Positions 10,694 through 22,099 of a stretch of 64,000 bases of DNA are shown here, one piece after another. Origin of the DNA: Azorinus chamasolen (Eukaryota > Mollusca > Bivalvia > Cardiida > Solecurtidae); the NCBI GenBank assembly GCA_963576725.1, contig OY755241.1, forward strand, positions 72,738,799 to 72,802,798. Reading direction: 5' to 3'. The position numbers and the translations under genes were made by a program. Under the pieces are notes generated by a model, which worked only from the letters and a program-made list of their open reading frames with translations, ran no database searches and was not told the DNA's origin. Within the stretch, counting starts at the first letter, position 1. Every line of letters starts with the position of its first letter.

Positions 10694-10870
10694 TAATGGT
10701 ATATAAACACACCCGTTCTTAGCATGTTGGAAACTGTCGAACCAGATATATATGATTCCAAAAGCGAACAGAGCAGATCCTGATCAAACGGCTCCTACAG
10801 GAGCCGTTTGATCTGGATCTACTCTGTTCGCAGATGTGTGCTAATGCGAGTCTAACAGATAAAGGGTTGA
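10694..10870 (+). mobile_element. TT-A-like MITE next to TT-E
   Basis: A strong hairpin at about 10764-10831 has arms GCGAACAGAGCAGATCCTGA, apex GGCTCCTACAGGAGCC. The right end is GATAAAGGGTTGA, a decayed TTAA. It abuts the TTAA of the preceding element. Confidence 0.65.
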
Positions 10871-10879
10871 TATAACTAT

Positions 10880-11430
10880 TCATGGAAGACAAGTAATACG
10901 TGACATTTTGTTGCGTTTCGTGTCCAGGAATCATAAAATGCAGTCTAGTTAGCAAACAAGGAAATGTATTGGTGAATTAGAGGGAGGCATATCAATAACT
11001 ACTTTCCGTTTGTAGGAATTTGACGTATTTTCTTAAATGTTATCTAACAAAAAGATAAGGTGGTAGGAAACCTGATTTATAGATACGTGTGCTGAAATAG
11101 CATTACGTGACACCTTAGGATGTGTATACTTACTAGCATATAAGACAAGACGCACCCTTAAGGCTTTATTTTAGCACATCGGAGATATTGTTCAGGGTGA
11201 GACTAGCTCATTGTGAACTCTATTGGCTGCTCATCGTACGTTGTCCATCTCTCCGTCCATCAATTTGTTATTCAGTTATTCAAAAGATATATCCGAAACT
11301 TCTATATGAAAGTTGATAAGTACCCAAGTTTTCAACCAATATCATTCATTGTAAAACTTACTTTATTACGACCGAAAGGAAAACATTAACGATGCCCAAG
11401 ACTAAAACATTCGTTTGATTATGAAATGAT
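10880..11430. other. No gene or repeat recognised
   Basis: AT-rich sequence. The minus-strand ORF ending here (10719-10955) is translated hairpin. Confidence 0.45.
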
Positions 11431-11433
11431 ATA

Positions 11434-11679
11434 CAGTAGAACCCCTCTAATGCGACCACTTAATAAATAAACATGGGCGTCTTTATAAGCAGGTGGTTGC
11501 TTAATGCAAGACAAAAGTAATGCAGAAAGCTCCTCTAGGAGCTTTCTGCATTACTTTTGTCCTGCATTAAGCTACCACCTGCATATAGCATTCAGAAATA
11601 TGCCTCTTTTAGGTGGTCGCATTAGGTGGTCGCATTTTAGGTGGTCGCATTAGGTGGTCGCATTAGCGGGGTTTTACTG
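11434..11679. mobile_element. TA-1 MITE with tandem expansion inside its right end
   Basis: CAGTAGAACCCCTCTAATGC to GGGGTTTTACTG, TA on both sides, strong palindrome with apex GCTCCTCTAGGAGC. The segment TTAGGTGGTCGCA is repeated four times at about 11610-11665, lengthening the element to 246 bp from about 204. Confidence 0.9.
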
Positions 11680-11871
11680 TATAATGAGTGATGTTCTAAC
11701 CGTTTCATAAAAAATCCATAAGTGGCGGTGGCGGGTTAATTCTCCATATGAGACAATAATGAAATGTAAAAACAAATGGATATAAAAATGTGCAGAGTGT
11801 CGTATTTTGTTATATTTCGTCAGGGGCGGGGACTAATTTTGCAGGAAAATGTCAAACTATCACAATATTGT

Positions 11872-12080
11872 TAATAAACGACCCGGGGTATTTCATTTTT
11901 AAAAGGAACCTCGTGTATTTTGTACACAGGTTGTTGCTTATTGCCCAAAGAAATCAATGGCATTTGCACGTGCTGACAAGAATTTCAATATAAAAAATAC
12001 CATTAACCTAAGCCATGTAAGCTGTTTTAAAAAATGTAAAAATATAACTGCTAGGAATGGGGTTAATTGTAATATATAGT
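11872..12080 (+). repeat. Dispersed repeat, copy 1
   Basis: Shares ACGACCCGGGGTATTTCAT .. TTGTTGCTTATTGCC .. GGAATGGGG with 19800-20060. No ends or coding capacity recognised. Confidence 0.65.
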
Positions 12081-12100
12081 GAAATGTAGCGTTAGCGAGC

Positions 12101-12350
12101 TCAACCCTTCGCTTACTATTCACGTCATTATACGTACCTGTAAATAGTGAAGACCCAGATGAGACAGCTCCTGCAGGGGCTGTTTCATCAGGGTCTGCAC
12201 TATTTACAAATTGATTGTGCAACAAATACACTCCACAGCAGTGATTGCACAGCGAAATACGTGTACACAGTGAAGAGATATGTAATTATACAACAGGGCA
12301 TGGGTAAAGAAGGAGAAATGTATTTTAAAATTCAGCAAGCGAAGGGTTAA
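12101..12350 (+). mobile_element. TT-C hairpin MITE
   Basis: TCAACCCTTCGCTTACTATT to GCAAGCGAAGGGTTAA, 250 bp. The hairpin GTAAATAGTGAAGACCCAGA with apex GCTCCTGCAGGGGC is nearly perfect. Confidence 0.88.
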
Positions 12351-12835
12351 AGTGTAGATTTGAGGTTTCTGAGTTGATAACTTACATATAGTGTTCACAT
12401 TGTTTTGTGTAAAAGACCGTGACCGCAAATATGTTTCTAAAAAACAAAATTTAAACGTTCTTTAGAACACAATATATTACACGGATGTTGAATCAGATGT
12501 ACAGTCATGGCAGTCTATTGTTTATATGTGAAATAGTTTGTATTTCATATCTGACAACGAAGACTACGTTAAACAATAGTAAATTGCTAGAAATCGTGTT
12601 GCTTTCTGGAATACTTTTGTCATGCATCAATGCAATAGCCTAATAAAGTATGTTTATTCATAAAGGGGGACTTTAGAGGAGTTTTAATGAATATGAACTT
12701 TTATGGTGTGCATATCTAAATAGTATGATAATCAGTAAAATAATGAATGCATTATAACGAAAACATTATTGTATAATATGGTTTGCTAATCAGTAATACA
12801 CTGAACATGTATGTATAACAGTTTATTAACCCTTT

Positions 12836-13019
12836 CATCGCCGCAGTCGCATAAATGCACCACAAGGCGGTGTCTGACCAAGGACTTCACTATTTGTCTC
12901 AATCTTTATTTCTATATATGTTCTTTATTCCTTTGAAATTTGCATTTATTTATCTGATTTCCTTACTTTACTGAATGATTTAACAAACTTGGATTGCAGA
13001 CGACAATTAGAAGGGTTAA
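12836..13019 (+). mobile_element. TT-F MITE, left hairpin arm deleted
   Basis: TTAACCCTTTCATCGCCGC to AGAAGGGTTAA with TTAA on both sides. Only the right part of the hairpin (GGCGGTGTCTGACCAAGGAC) survives; compare 23995 and 43496. Confidence 0.83.
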
Positions 13020-13231
13020 CCAGTAATACAATGCACGTGCTGTTGTTTAACCACTGCTGTATAACATGGTTTGTTGAGTAAAGCGATACACGCGCTATAG
13101 TGAAAACATTGTTGTATAACACAGTTTACTAAATAGTAATACAATGTATTTGCTATAGTGATAACATTGTTGTATAACACAGTTTACTGATCAGTAAAAC
13201 AATGCATATCCTATAGTGAAAACATAGTTGT

Positions 13232-13386
13232 TTAACCCATTACCTCATAGGCTATTTTTTAGATACAACCTCTTTAAATAAATCTACCGAAAAGGAGCAT
13301 TAACTGTAGGAAAGGAACATTTTGTGGTTTTACATAGTGACTTTTACAGAGTCGTCAAAAGTCGTCAATATGAGGGAATGGGTTAA
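13232..13386 (-). mobile_element. TT-B MITE without its hairpin
   Basis: TTAACCCATTACCTCATAGG to TATGAGGGAATGGGTTAA, both TTAA intact. The whole hairpin seen in other TT-B copies is absent, leaving 155 bp. Confidence 0.87.
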
Positions 13387-13828
13387 CACGATTTGCTAAC
13401 CAATAACTGAGTACACGTGCTGTAGTAAATGTTGTATAATTAGGTTTCATGACAAATTAATGTATAAAATATGATAATTATAACTACAAATTAAGGTATA
13501 AAATGGTTTTATAATCAGTAAGAACGAATGTGAAATAGTAAGCGCTTTGCGTACTTTCTACTACATTCAACGACCATAATAACCCACCTTGAGCAGTTTG
13601 TGTTCAGGCTTGGAAATGCATCAAGCGTATTGGATTCCGTTTTCCTTGATTCATCAAGTAATGATAGTAGTACCAAACAAAGTGTTCTGATTGAAAGTGT
13701 TTCTAGTGAGCAAATTGTATCACGTTTACCTAGAAGCAGATCCGACCATTTTCATTTACCCGTAAGTAATGTGATAGACATATGGGAAGGAAACAACAAC
13801 ACCCCGCTATGGCCTGACTCGCATTCAC

Positions 13829-13890
13829 AAACAGCTTGGATCTATATGAGACGGCGAGTATGTTGGCGTGTCATCCGGATCCAAACTGTT
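13829..13890. repeat. TT-G-type hairpin
   Basis: AACAGCTTGGATCTATATGA to ATCCGGATCCAAACTGTTTG. TTAA ends not located. The ORF at 13600-13893 reads through it and has no recognisable domain. Confidence 0.6.
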
Positions 13891-13987
13891 TGAGGTTCGA
13901 TCAATACATTTTCAAAATATTGCTTGAATAAGAGGTAGTCAAAACTGCACCGAAACCAAATTTAAGCCGTCATTACCTTTTCACAGT

Positions 13988-14205
13988 GGCTCATAGGCTA
14001 TTTTAGATTTAACCGCTTTGAATAAATCTACCGAAAATGAACATTTACTAGTGAAAAGTAAAACTTTAGGATTTTGTAGTTTTGAAACCATTGTGATAAA
14101 TAGAGCATTTGCTCCTCAGGAGCAAATGCTCTATTTATCACAATTATTTCGGAAAGGGGCTTTTACAGAGGCGTCAACATACGTCAATATAAGGGAATGT
14201 GTTAA
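13988..14205 (-). mobile_element. TT-B hairpin MITE
   Basis: The right end is AAGGGAATGTGTTAA and the left end decayed (GCTCATAGGC). The hairpin GTGATAAATAGAGCATTTGC is perfect around CTCCTCAGGAG. Confidence 0.75.
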
Positions 14206-14283
14206 GGACATGGGCTTCATCTTTTTAATCGATCCAATCTCCTAACCATAGCAACAGATACACTGGCATACTCAAACACTGAC

Positions 14284-14395
14284 ATCGTCATTTCTCCACC
14301 AAACACTATGTTGTGACCACTCTTTAGAATCGTCTGTAAGAGACGATTCTAAAGAGTGGTCACAACATAGGGGTTGTTGGAGAAATAAAGGAATT
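14284..14395. repeat. TA-6-related hairpin without CAGT ends
   Basis: TTTCTCCACCAAACACTATG to TAGGGGTTGTTGGAGAAA, a nearly perfect palindrome of about 100 bp with loop CTGTAAGAG. Confidence 0.78.
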
Positions 14396-14514
14396 ATTCT
14401 TGAAAATATTTTATTTTACGCATCTTATGTGGACCTCTATATAAGTTAACTATGTCCATACTTCATTCCCAGTGTTGTTATATTTTCTGGTTCTTCTGCA
14501 TCATTGGTTTAAAT

Positions 14515-14690
14515 GGTACAAGTTTTGAAAATTGACTACTGCTTAAGCCGGTGCAAGGGGGTGTGAGTAGTGTTGCACTTTTAATTAATACTCATGAACA
14601 GACTCAATAAAACTGAGTCTGCAATTTGCTCTTATGGCATTGCTACTTTTGCTTTCGAAGGATCACTCACTTTTAGAATATAAGTCCAAA
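14515..14690 (+). repeat. Dispersed repeat K, copy 1
   Basis: TTTTGAAAATTGACTACTGC .. GTGAGTAGTGTTGCACTT .. GAGTCTGCAATTTGCTC .. TTCGAAGGATCAC. It recurs twice in tandem at 31650-32100. Function unknown. Confidence 0.65.
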
Positions 14691-14702
14691 TTGACCGGCA
14701 TT

Positions 14703-14775
14703 TGAAAACAGCTTTGATCTAGATGAGACGCCGAGTATGTCGGCGCCTGATCCGGATTCAATCTGTATGATAATC
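14703..14775. repeat. TT-G-type hairpin remnant
   Basis: AAACAGCTTTGATCTAGATG, then GACGCCGAGTATGTCGGCGCC, then CCGGATTCAATCTGTATG. Ends decayed. Confidence 0.6.
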
Positions 14776-14789
14776 GGTCAATAGTTTCT

Positions 14790-15110
14790 CAAAACATTTC
14801 CTTGAATTGGGCGTCAGTTCAGGAAAATGATATTGGGCAGACATTATTGTTTTCAGTACGTGAAAATAAACCTTATCCTGATGTTGAATTCTGTTCAACA
14901 CCACGCGCGGATTTTGAAGGAGCGGAGCCGGCGTATGCCCCCCTAAATTTGCTCGAACAAACTTATTTTAATATTATTTTAGATCTAGATCTACTAAAAC
15001 ACACTATTTATTTATGTCATCAAACATAAAAATCTACACCCCCTTCAAAACAAATTCTATCCCCTCCCCCTTCAATCTGAAATCCTGGATCCGCACCTGA
15101 ACACCGCCTG
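14790..15110. repeat. Dispersed repeat fragment
   Basis: GCCGGCGTATGCCCCCCTAA and the tail CTGAAATCCTGGATCCGCACCTG. A related tail (CTAAAATCCTTGATACGCACCTG) occurs at about 24798-24820. No coding function recognised. Confidence 0.4.
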
Positions 15111-15559
15111 CTGTAAAAAAATGTTGTCATCTTATATTCTTATATGTTGTTAATTTTTACTTCATATTCCATCAAATTGAAAACCTATTGGCGGAGCATT
15201 AAATAGATTGGGTCATGAAGACGTACATGTATACCGAGTTACTCAGCATCGCATATTGATCTGAGCATTTTGCAATTGCTCTAAACGTCATTAAGAGCTT
15301 GGTTTAAAGGCTAATGTTTCTCTATTAACCTTTTAGAAAATTGGCAAACACTCGATATCTCCTCTAGATCTATGTTATTTATAAATGACAGTATGAGCGC
15401 AAATAGGATGTCTCCTAATACGCTTGGGATTGTACGAATATTCCTGGCGTACATTCAGTAAACACTGGCGTTGCAGAGTTATGCAACCGTTCGCAAATTC
15501 TACTACAGACATACTACGATGAATCCTGTAATCGTAGCATTCGGTCTAAAATATGTAAA

Positions 15560-16095
15560 TAACTAGAAAAGAGCCCGCGCTGGCGCGGGCAGACTATTTG
15601 GTACATTTTGGTGAATTGCAAAGAATAATCACTACAATGCTTTTCCAATATCGTTATTAGCTCCACTTTTTCAAAAAGTGAAGCTTTTGTCATGACCCTC
15701 TCGGTTAACCTTTTTGATAAGGTACATTTCTCAGAAACCATCAAAGATATTTGGTTCATTTTGGTATGTATGTTACTATCACAAGGACAACCGATTTCAC
15801 AAGAGTAGCTAACCATACAATTAAATTTGCCATAGTTATGCCCCTTTTTCGACTTAGAATTTTCATTTTTGGTTACGTTTTATGTTAAGGTCATTGTCTC
15901 AGAAATTGTCCAAGATATTTGGTTCACATTTTGGTATGCATGTTAATTATTACAAGGGGGACTTTTTACACAAGGGCAGGTAACCCTAAACGTAATTTTG
16001 CTATAGTTATCTGCTCTTTCTGACTTAGACTCTCACTACACTATCCAGCACTAAAGAAAGTGGAGCGCGCTGTCTGCGGACATCTCTTGTTAATT
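15560..16095. repeat. Dispersed repeat L, GC-rich inverted ends and internal tandem units
   Basis: The left end carries the palindrome GCCCGCGCTGGCGCGGGC; the right end carries GTGGAGCGCGCTGTCTGC and CTCTTGTT, inverse to the left AAAAGAG. Inside, a unit of about 170 bp (TTTTGGTATG(T/C)ATGTTA.., CATAGTTATGCCCC) repeats twice to three times. The minus-strand 100-aa frame (15514-15816) is a repeat product. Confidence 0.5.
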
Positions 16096-16099
16096 ATAG

Positions 16100-17420
16100 T
16101 GTAACCTAAAGTTTTATGTTAAAAATGTTTGGTTTACAGGACAAAATATCGGCGGAATAGCATGGTTTATGTAAGGGGTAAACACTCAATCTGATAGACT
16201 TCTTTACACCATAGTAGATAATGTTATAATAGCACAGAAAAAGACCCGCTCAAGTGCTGCTTATACCAAGATGTATTGGTATTTGAATTTAAATATATTG
16301 TACAACACAAATATAACATTCAACTCAAAAGGGCCTCGGTGGTCAAGTAGATGGAGTCTCTAAATAACAATTACGTTGCTTCTCATAGCACTGAGTTTGA
16401 TCAATGTCTTAGTCTGATCTGTCAAGTAAGGGTGTCCTGCAGCTTGTAAGTAAACTGAAATACTACTTATGTCATGTAAAACCAAATAAATGTTTACTAC
16501 AAAAAATATTAAGAGCACTAATTTAAGTGCCATTTAAGCAACGGTTTATTAATTTAGCTGTTATGATTTCTCAAAATACTACTTGGTAAAGAGTAACAGC
16601 TAAATCCGATGTGTTTGGTTCGTGATGAAATAAATTATTTTAATCAATACCTAAATAAAAGATTCATTTAAAATCTGGAGCAGGTGAGCCTAACGGTAAA
16701 GATAGAAAAGATGTTTCTTTAATTTCAAAAATGTCCTTACTGGGTTTTGTTAAACATCGTCGTTTCAGCTAAATTAGTTCCTTATAAATGTAATCGATAT
16801 TATGATAGTGTGAAAATGAATGAACTAAAAACGTTTTTGTAGGCAAGTGGCGATCTTATTTCAACAAAAAAGCCTTTAATCATCAAGAATTTCTCTTTCA
16901 GGACGGTAAACCCGTATACAACATTTTCCAGATTATAATAAATGCTTCAAATAGCATTCGACAGTCATGCACTTTTATCAGTGACTCTGTCATGTAAATA
17001 ATTAGTCCGTCTAAAGAGTAAAATCTGTCTAAATGAAGCAACAGACAGTATTGTATGCATGTTCAAAAATGGTAGTCTGCCAGTCTCAGTCTCACTGTCT
17101 GTGAAAACAGATAACATTATGGCCAGTTAGGTGCTGGGGTGATTTGGCCGAAGAGCGTTTCTGCAAATTCTGTTCTTCGTTTGTGATTCTCGTTAGTACA
17201 TTTTTGTTAGGAAAACAGTAGAATCTATTGCATTAAAAAAACCCAGTTAAAACAATTACGGTAACATATGCATATGGGGTATGCAGACAAATGGAACAAT
17301 GCCAGTCCGCGAAAACTGCACACGAGAACTTGGCCGAGGACGCATCAACTGTTTTGCTCTTCGTCTGCCAATTTATTTCCTACTCGTTTGTAAACAAAAC
17401 AATAGACAGGTCTTTTTCAA
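16100..17420. other. No gene or repeat recognised
   Basis: About 1.3 kb of AT-rich sequence with no domain-bearing ORF and no MITE; short ORFs at 17281-17493 overlap in two frames and give no match I recognise. It is among the longest MITE-free stretches here. Confidence 0.45.
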
Positions 17421-17426
17421 TTATGA

Positions 17427-17565
17427 AATTATGCAAGCCAAGATACATATCCGTTGCACCAAGACAATTATGTTGAAGAGCTGCGGCTTGTGAAGTCTGT
17501 TGTTTACATTAGAGTAGGTCATGTTTTGTTCCAAAATATGTTGGTCTATCTGTACAGGTAAAATT
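17427..17565 (+). repeat. Direct repeat, copy 1 (copy 2 at 18068-18185)
   Basis: TGCAAGCC(A/T)AGATACATAT .. GCTTG .. CATGTTTTGTTCCAAAATA occurs twice about 640 bp apart. The sequence between is T-rich with an ORF (17654-17893) of hydrophobic low-complexity residues that I do not trust. Confidence 0.65.
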
Positions 17566-18067
17566 AGAACTTATGGCACACCTTTTGTTATCAATATTTA
17601 CAAACACTACTTGTATAAACACTGTATAATGCCCAGGTGGCCGCTATAATAGTTTGGTTCGAATCTTGTTTTGTTTTTATTGTTTTATATTTGGAATGGG
17701 TAGTTTTGTTTTTTCATATGTTTTGATGGGCGTATACATCTTTGTTTGGTTTTTATTTCTATTTTTCTCGAGACCACCGTTACAGGTAGGTCTTGTTTAC
17801 ATATTAAGTAAGTTATGTTGTTGTGCCATAATATCTAATTTGTATTGTATATATTACCTACGTTATTGGTTGTTAGTATTTCTGCGCAAGTAGCCTGTTC
17901 CTCCATATGCGTTCCTCATCTTCTTTTTAATTCTTATTTATATGTTAATATTTTGTTATTAATATTACATGTTACCATTAATATTTATTAATATTTATTG
18001 GTGTTTTGTACTGACAGCATTTTTATAAAACATTTTGGTAAATGGTTAGAATTGAACTCAAGACCCC

Positions 18068-18185
18068 GCGCATGCAAGCCTAGATACATATCTACTGCAC
18101 CAAGCTATGTTGAAAACAGCCTGCAGCTTGCTAAGAGTCGGCCATGTTTTGTTCCAAAATAAGATGGTCTATCCGTATAAACAAT
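18068..18185 (+). repeat. Direct repeat, copy 2
   Basis: Diverged copy of 17427-17565, ending at CATGTTTTGTTCCAAAATAA and GTCTATCCGTATAAAC. Confidence 0.65.
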
Positions 18186-18537
18186 CACAAACAGTCTAGT
18201 GTTGTGTCAACAAATAATAAAGATGAAAGAAAACAAACAAATAAATAATACGTTTGTGTCCGTGTCGGAATATTCGCCAATCGCCACTCACATTGGAAGG
18301 TCATTTCCCGTCTATTTTTAGATTGACTATTTCTGTAGGTAGGGGAATTTCTCTGTCTGTATCCAAACTGCTGATGTAAATGCTTATTCGATGTCAAATA
18401 ACACAACTTCAATGTGTAAGCTGCCCGCATATAACATTACCCAATATGTACATTGTGCCGTATTTACGGCTAATCCGACACAAAGTCGAGTTAGTTCTTT
18501 TAGTAGTATAGATTGCATTAAAATATAACGCTTACTT

Positions 18538-18787
18538 TTAACCCTTCGCTTGCTATTCACGTCAATATACTTACTTGTAAATAGTCAAGACCCAGATGAG
18601 ACAGCTCCTGCAGGAGCTGTCTCATCAGGGTCTGCACTATTTACAAGTTGATTGTGCAACCAGTGCACTCCACAGCAGTGATTGTACAGCGAACTACTTG
18701 TACACAGTGAAGATATATGTAATTATACAACAGGGCATGGGTAAAGAAGGAGAAATGTATTTTAAATATCAGCATGAGAAGGGTTAA
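18538..18787 (+). mobile_element. TT-C hairpin MITE
   Basis: TTAACCCTTCGCTTGCTATT to GCATGAGAAGGGTTAA, both TTAA intact, 250 bp. Hairpin apex GACAGCTCCTGCAGGAGCTGTC is perfect. Confidence 0.92.
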
Positions 18788-18989
18788 CTGAAAGCAGCGC
18801 AGTTGATTCGTTACGCGTCATGAGGCACTTGTTTGTTATAACAATGTGATGTCAGTTATCTCAGGTTAAGTATGTATCAACAACATCCATCTGATATCTA
18901 AAAGTTTTATTTTTACTAAAACATTTAACTGGCACACAATATTCTGCTACAGTTTATCAAATTAGTTTAATATATGTAACTAAGGATTG

Positions 18990-19290
18990 TGAAACCAACT
19001 TATCTATACTCAGGATATTAATATAATCCACTAAGGATAATAACATAGAGTATTTCCATTATGGATAACATAATCCAATAAGGATAATAACATAGAATAT
19101 TTCCACTATGGATAACATAATCCACTAAGGATAACTGCATGGTACAGTTCCACAAATGATAATATATTACACTAAGGATAACAACATTGTCTAACTCCAC
19201 GAAGGATAAAGTAATCCACAAAGGATAACTAAAGTGTATATTTCCACTAAGGATAATATAATCCATGAAGGATATCTGCATAGAATAGTC
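18990..19290. repeat. Minisatellite, unit about 47 bp
   Basis: TAATCCACTAAGGATAATA .. ATTTCCACTATGGATAACA recurs at 19024, 19071 and 19118. Each unit is itself two similar halves (ATCCA..AAGGATAA and TTCCA..ATGGATAA). Confidence 0.82.
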
Positions 19291-19593
19291 GACCCCTGGC
19301 CGAAATAAGTCATTCGGGTGAGACTGTTTAAACCGAGGTCTAATGTACCAGTACTTTACTCGGCATCTACTACAACCAGAGGACTTCAACTGATGTTTCT
19401 CTGTCCCCACCTTCTCTCCCAGGGGCGTCTATTGACTCATACCCATAGCATTAAGGGACGTTAATCAACACAACCATCCATGTTTCAAAGAACGTAACAA
19501 ATACGAATTTTCTACATATTATACGGATGTGAGACCTTGTAGTTTAGGTGTCTATGGTCTTACGTTGGAAACAGGTCAAGTGGGATCAAACTA

Positions 19594-19797
19594 CAGTAAA
19601 AACCCACTAATGCGACCACCAAAAAAGGGAATAATTCACAGTGGCAAAGGCAGGTGGTAGCTTAATGCTGGACGAAAGTTATGCAGAAAGCTCCTATAGG
19701 AGCTTTCTGCATAACTTTCGTCCTGCATTAATCAACCACCTGCTCATGAAGACAGCCATGTTTGTTCATTAAGTGGTCGCATTAGAGGGTTTTACTG
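19594..19797. mobile_element. TA-1 hairpin MITE
   Basis: CAGTAAAAACCCACTAATGC to GTCGCATTAGAGGG then TTTTACTG, TA both sides, 204 bp. Nearly perfect palindrome, apex GCTCCTATAGGAGC. Confidence 0.9.
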
Positions 19798-19799
19798 TA

Positions 19800-20060
19800 C
19801 AAGTAAACGATCCGGGGTATTACATGTCTAAAAGGAACCTCTTGCATTATGTACACACGTTGTTGCTTATTGCCTAAAGAAAGCAATGGCATTGTTGCTT
19901 ATTGCCTAAAGAAAGCAATGGCATTGTTGCTTATTGCCTAAAGAAAGCAATGGCATTTGAATGTGCTGACTGGAATTTCAATATAAAAATGCCATTAACC
20001 TAAGTCCTGCAAGCTGTTTTTAAATATGTCAAAATACGATTGGCAGGAATGGGGCTATTT
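19800..20060 (+). repeat. Dispersed repeat, copy 2, with internal triplication
   Basis: Counterpart of 11872-12080. TTGTTGCTTATTGCCTAAAG plus AAAGCAATGGCA (about 33 bp) is present three times in tandem at about 19858-19962, once in copy 1. Confidence 0.75.
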
Positions 20061-20153
20061 GTAATACCAAGTATTACATTTACTTTTAACAGTTTACTCC
20101 ACGAGTACTCGTGTAATAAATAATGAAGCCTTAGATTAATTGTCATAATAATA

Positions 20154-20336
20154 CAGTAAAACTCCGCTAATACGACCTCCTCAAAGTGGTATAATTCTAG
20201 GTGATAGATGCAGGTGGTAGCTTAATACAGGACAAAAGTAATACAGAAAACTCCCTTTGTCCTGCATTAGGCAACCACCTGCTTTAAAGACACCCATGTT
20301 TATTCATTAAGTGGTCGCATTAGAGGGGTTCTACTG
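20154..20336. mobile_element. TA-1 MITE, hairpin asymmetrically deleted
   Basis: CAGTAAAACTCCGCTAATAC to GAGGGGTTCTACTG, TA both sides, 183 bp. Part of the right arm of the palindrome is missing after CAGAAAACTCC. Confidence 0.86.
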
Positions 20337-20398
20337 TATATGACCATATACATGTACATGTTTGGCAATTCCAGAAACTGTAGAATCACATCTATATA

Positions 20399-20705
20399 CA
20401 GTTGAGCATCGATATTTTGAATACGGATAACTCGAACTGTGGAATAACTCGAACAAAAAGTTCCAAGTTTTGCAGTACAGAATTGTTCTAAAATGTATCA
20501 CTACGCATCTCAAGAAACACGTGTGACAGCTGACAGCGGGTCGAAATTAATGCTGAAAGTTGGACAATAGGAACTTTCGACCCTGCTTTAGACTTGCATT
20601 AAGCTGAGAAAGTGTTCAGATTAGAATATTCAGATGACTCGAGCCTCTATTGTCTCGAAGTAATTTGTATGGTCCCATTAACTTCGACATATCGAAATTA
20701 AACTG
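20399..20705. mobile_element. TA-5 MITE
   Basis: CAGTTGAGCATCGATATTTT to ATATCGAAATTAAACTG, TA both sides, 307 bp. The interior retains AATGCTGAAAGTT .. AACTTTCGACC, a weak version of the TA-family hairpin. Includes TGTATGGTCCC, found in every TA-5 copy. Confidence 0.82.
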
Positions 20706-20709
20706 TAAT

Positions 20710-21310
20710 TCCTTGAGGAAACAAAGCATACCCTGAGTACAAGAGTCGTCTGATCTGGGTCTTCCCTGTTTGCAGAAAGCGTGTTTATAGAGTAAATCAA
20801 TTATCACTTTTTGTCTGAAATCGGTTTTAAAAGCTGTTACACATTTATTCCTCTGTCAACTGAAAGTGATAAACCATGACAAGTACACACTTTTGACAAT
20901 GCAATTTAAGTGGGGGAAATTGTCAAAGGAAACCAATCTTTCGTCAAAACTATCCTAGTTTTAGATGTCTTAAATCAGGATATTGCTGGCAATCAACTTG
21001 CTGATATAGGTGTTATGTTGAAATAAAACATGCAAAACAATTTCGGTTAAACGACTGCCGGTGTCCTATGATTCTATGGCATTACAAGACATATTTTCTT
21101 ATTCTGGAAATGATCTATGCTACCTATAAATTAACTTTAAAATGTTTAGGATGAAACTACTTTGGGAAGAACTGTAATTAACTCTAAAATGTCAAGGACG
21201 AAACTGCTTTGGGAACAATTATAATGAATTGGCACAGAATAAAGTTCTCTTTATGGTTTATAAAGTTATTTTTATGGTTTCCACGACGCGATAGAAAATA
21301 TCCCATTGGA
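20710..21310. other. Mostly unassigned
   Basis: One weak TT-type hairpin arm (GTCTGATCTGGGTCTTCCCTG) at about 20748-20770. The remainder shows nothing recognisable. Confidence 0.4.
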
Positions 21311-21313
21311 CCA

Positions 21314-21542
21314 TTAATCCTTTCCCTCATACTGACGCCTTCTGACAACTCTGTAAAACTCACTTTTTGAAATCATTGTGATAAATAGAGCATTGTTCCA
21401 TAGGAGCAAATGCTCTATTTATCACAATGGTTTCAGAACTACACAATTCTGACAGTTTCCTTTTCCCTAGTAATGTCTCCTAATTTGGTAGATTTATTCA
21501 AAGAGGTAGGATCTAAAAATGACTTAATGGGTAATGGATTAA
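21314..21542 (+). mobile_element. TT-B hairpin MITE
   Basis: TTAATCCTTTCCCTCATACT to TTAATGGGTAATGGATTAA with TTAA at both ends. The hairpin GTGATAAATAGAGCA is intact at its stem, slightly shortened near the apex. Confidence 0.85.
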
Positions 21543-21564
21543 CTCTGCAAAAATGCATTTCACC

Positions 21565-21932
21565 ACGTTCGCAAATACAACACGCCCAGATCAAACAGTT
21601 CCAATAGGTGACGTCAGATCAGGACCTGCTCTGTTTGTTTCAGGAATAATATAGACCATGCTCTGATGTTATAAAACGTCTGATATTCTGAGATAATTCG
21701 CAAGTATCGGATGAGTCAGATCATGAGCAAGCTCAAAATCTAGCTCGTCAGATATTTGAAGATGAACCCAGACACAAGCAAAAAAGTATTATAGCCATTT
21801 GATCTGTTTCTTTAGTTTCTGCCACGACCAGACTTTTTTGTGTTCATATGTCAGTATAAAAATTAATGCAATTAATATTCATAGTGTCATTATTTTCTAC
21901 ATTAATATTCATGGAGATAAAGAGTTGATCAA
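21565..21932 (+). mobile_element. Decayed TT-A MITE with foreign insert
   Basis: Hairpin remnant at about 21583-21640; TTTCTGCCACGACCAG and ATTAATATTCATGGAGATAA are diagnostic TT-A right-half segments, ending GAGTTGA (decayed TTAA). The sequence at about 21655-21785 (AAACGTCTGATATTCTGAG .. CAAGCAAAAAAG) resembles the palindromic family at 44128-44266. Confidence 0.55.
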
Positions 21933-22099
21933 TGAAACAGTGTATATGTCAAATTACTGTCCTGTTTCAGTTGTATTTTATTCGCGTGTTATTTATATTA
22001 CCGTTGACCTTATTCCGTAGCAAGAGGATGTCTTAGCAATTTTACCTTGAACAAAAAAGAACTATTTTCCCTGAACGTTTCTTCGGAAGTAAACAAACG

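Larger units (their letters stand above)
12750..13530. repeat. Tandem 58-bp repeat split by two MITEs
   Basis: Units contain CATTGTTGTATAACACAGTTT and CAGTAATACAATG-type phrases with about 58-bp spacing (for example 13106 to 13164). A TT-F copy (12836) and a TT-B copy (13232) are inserted within the array. Confidence 0.7.
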
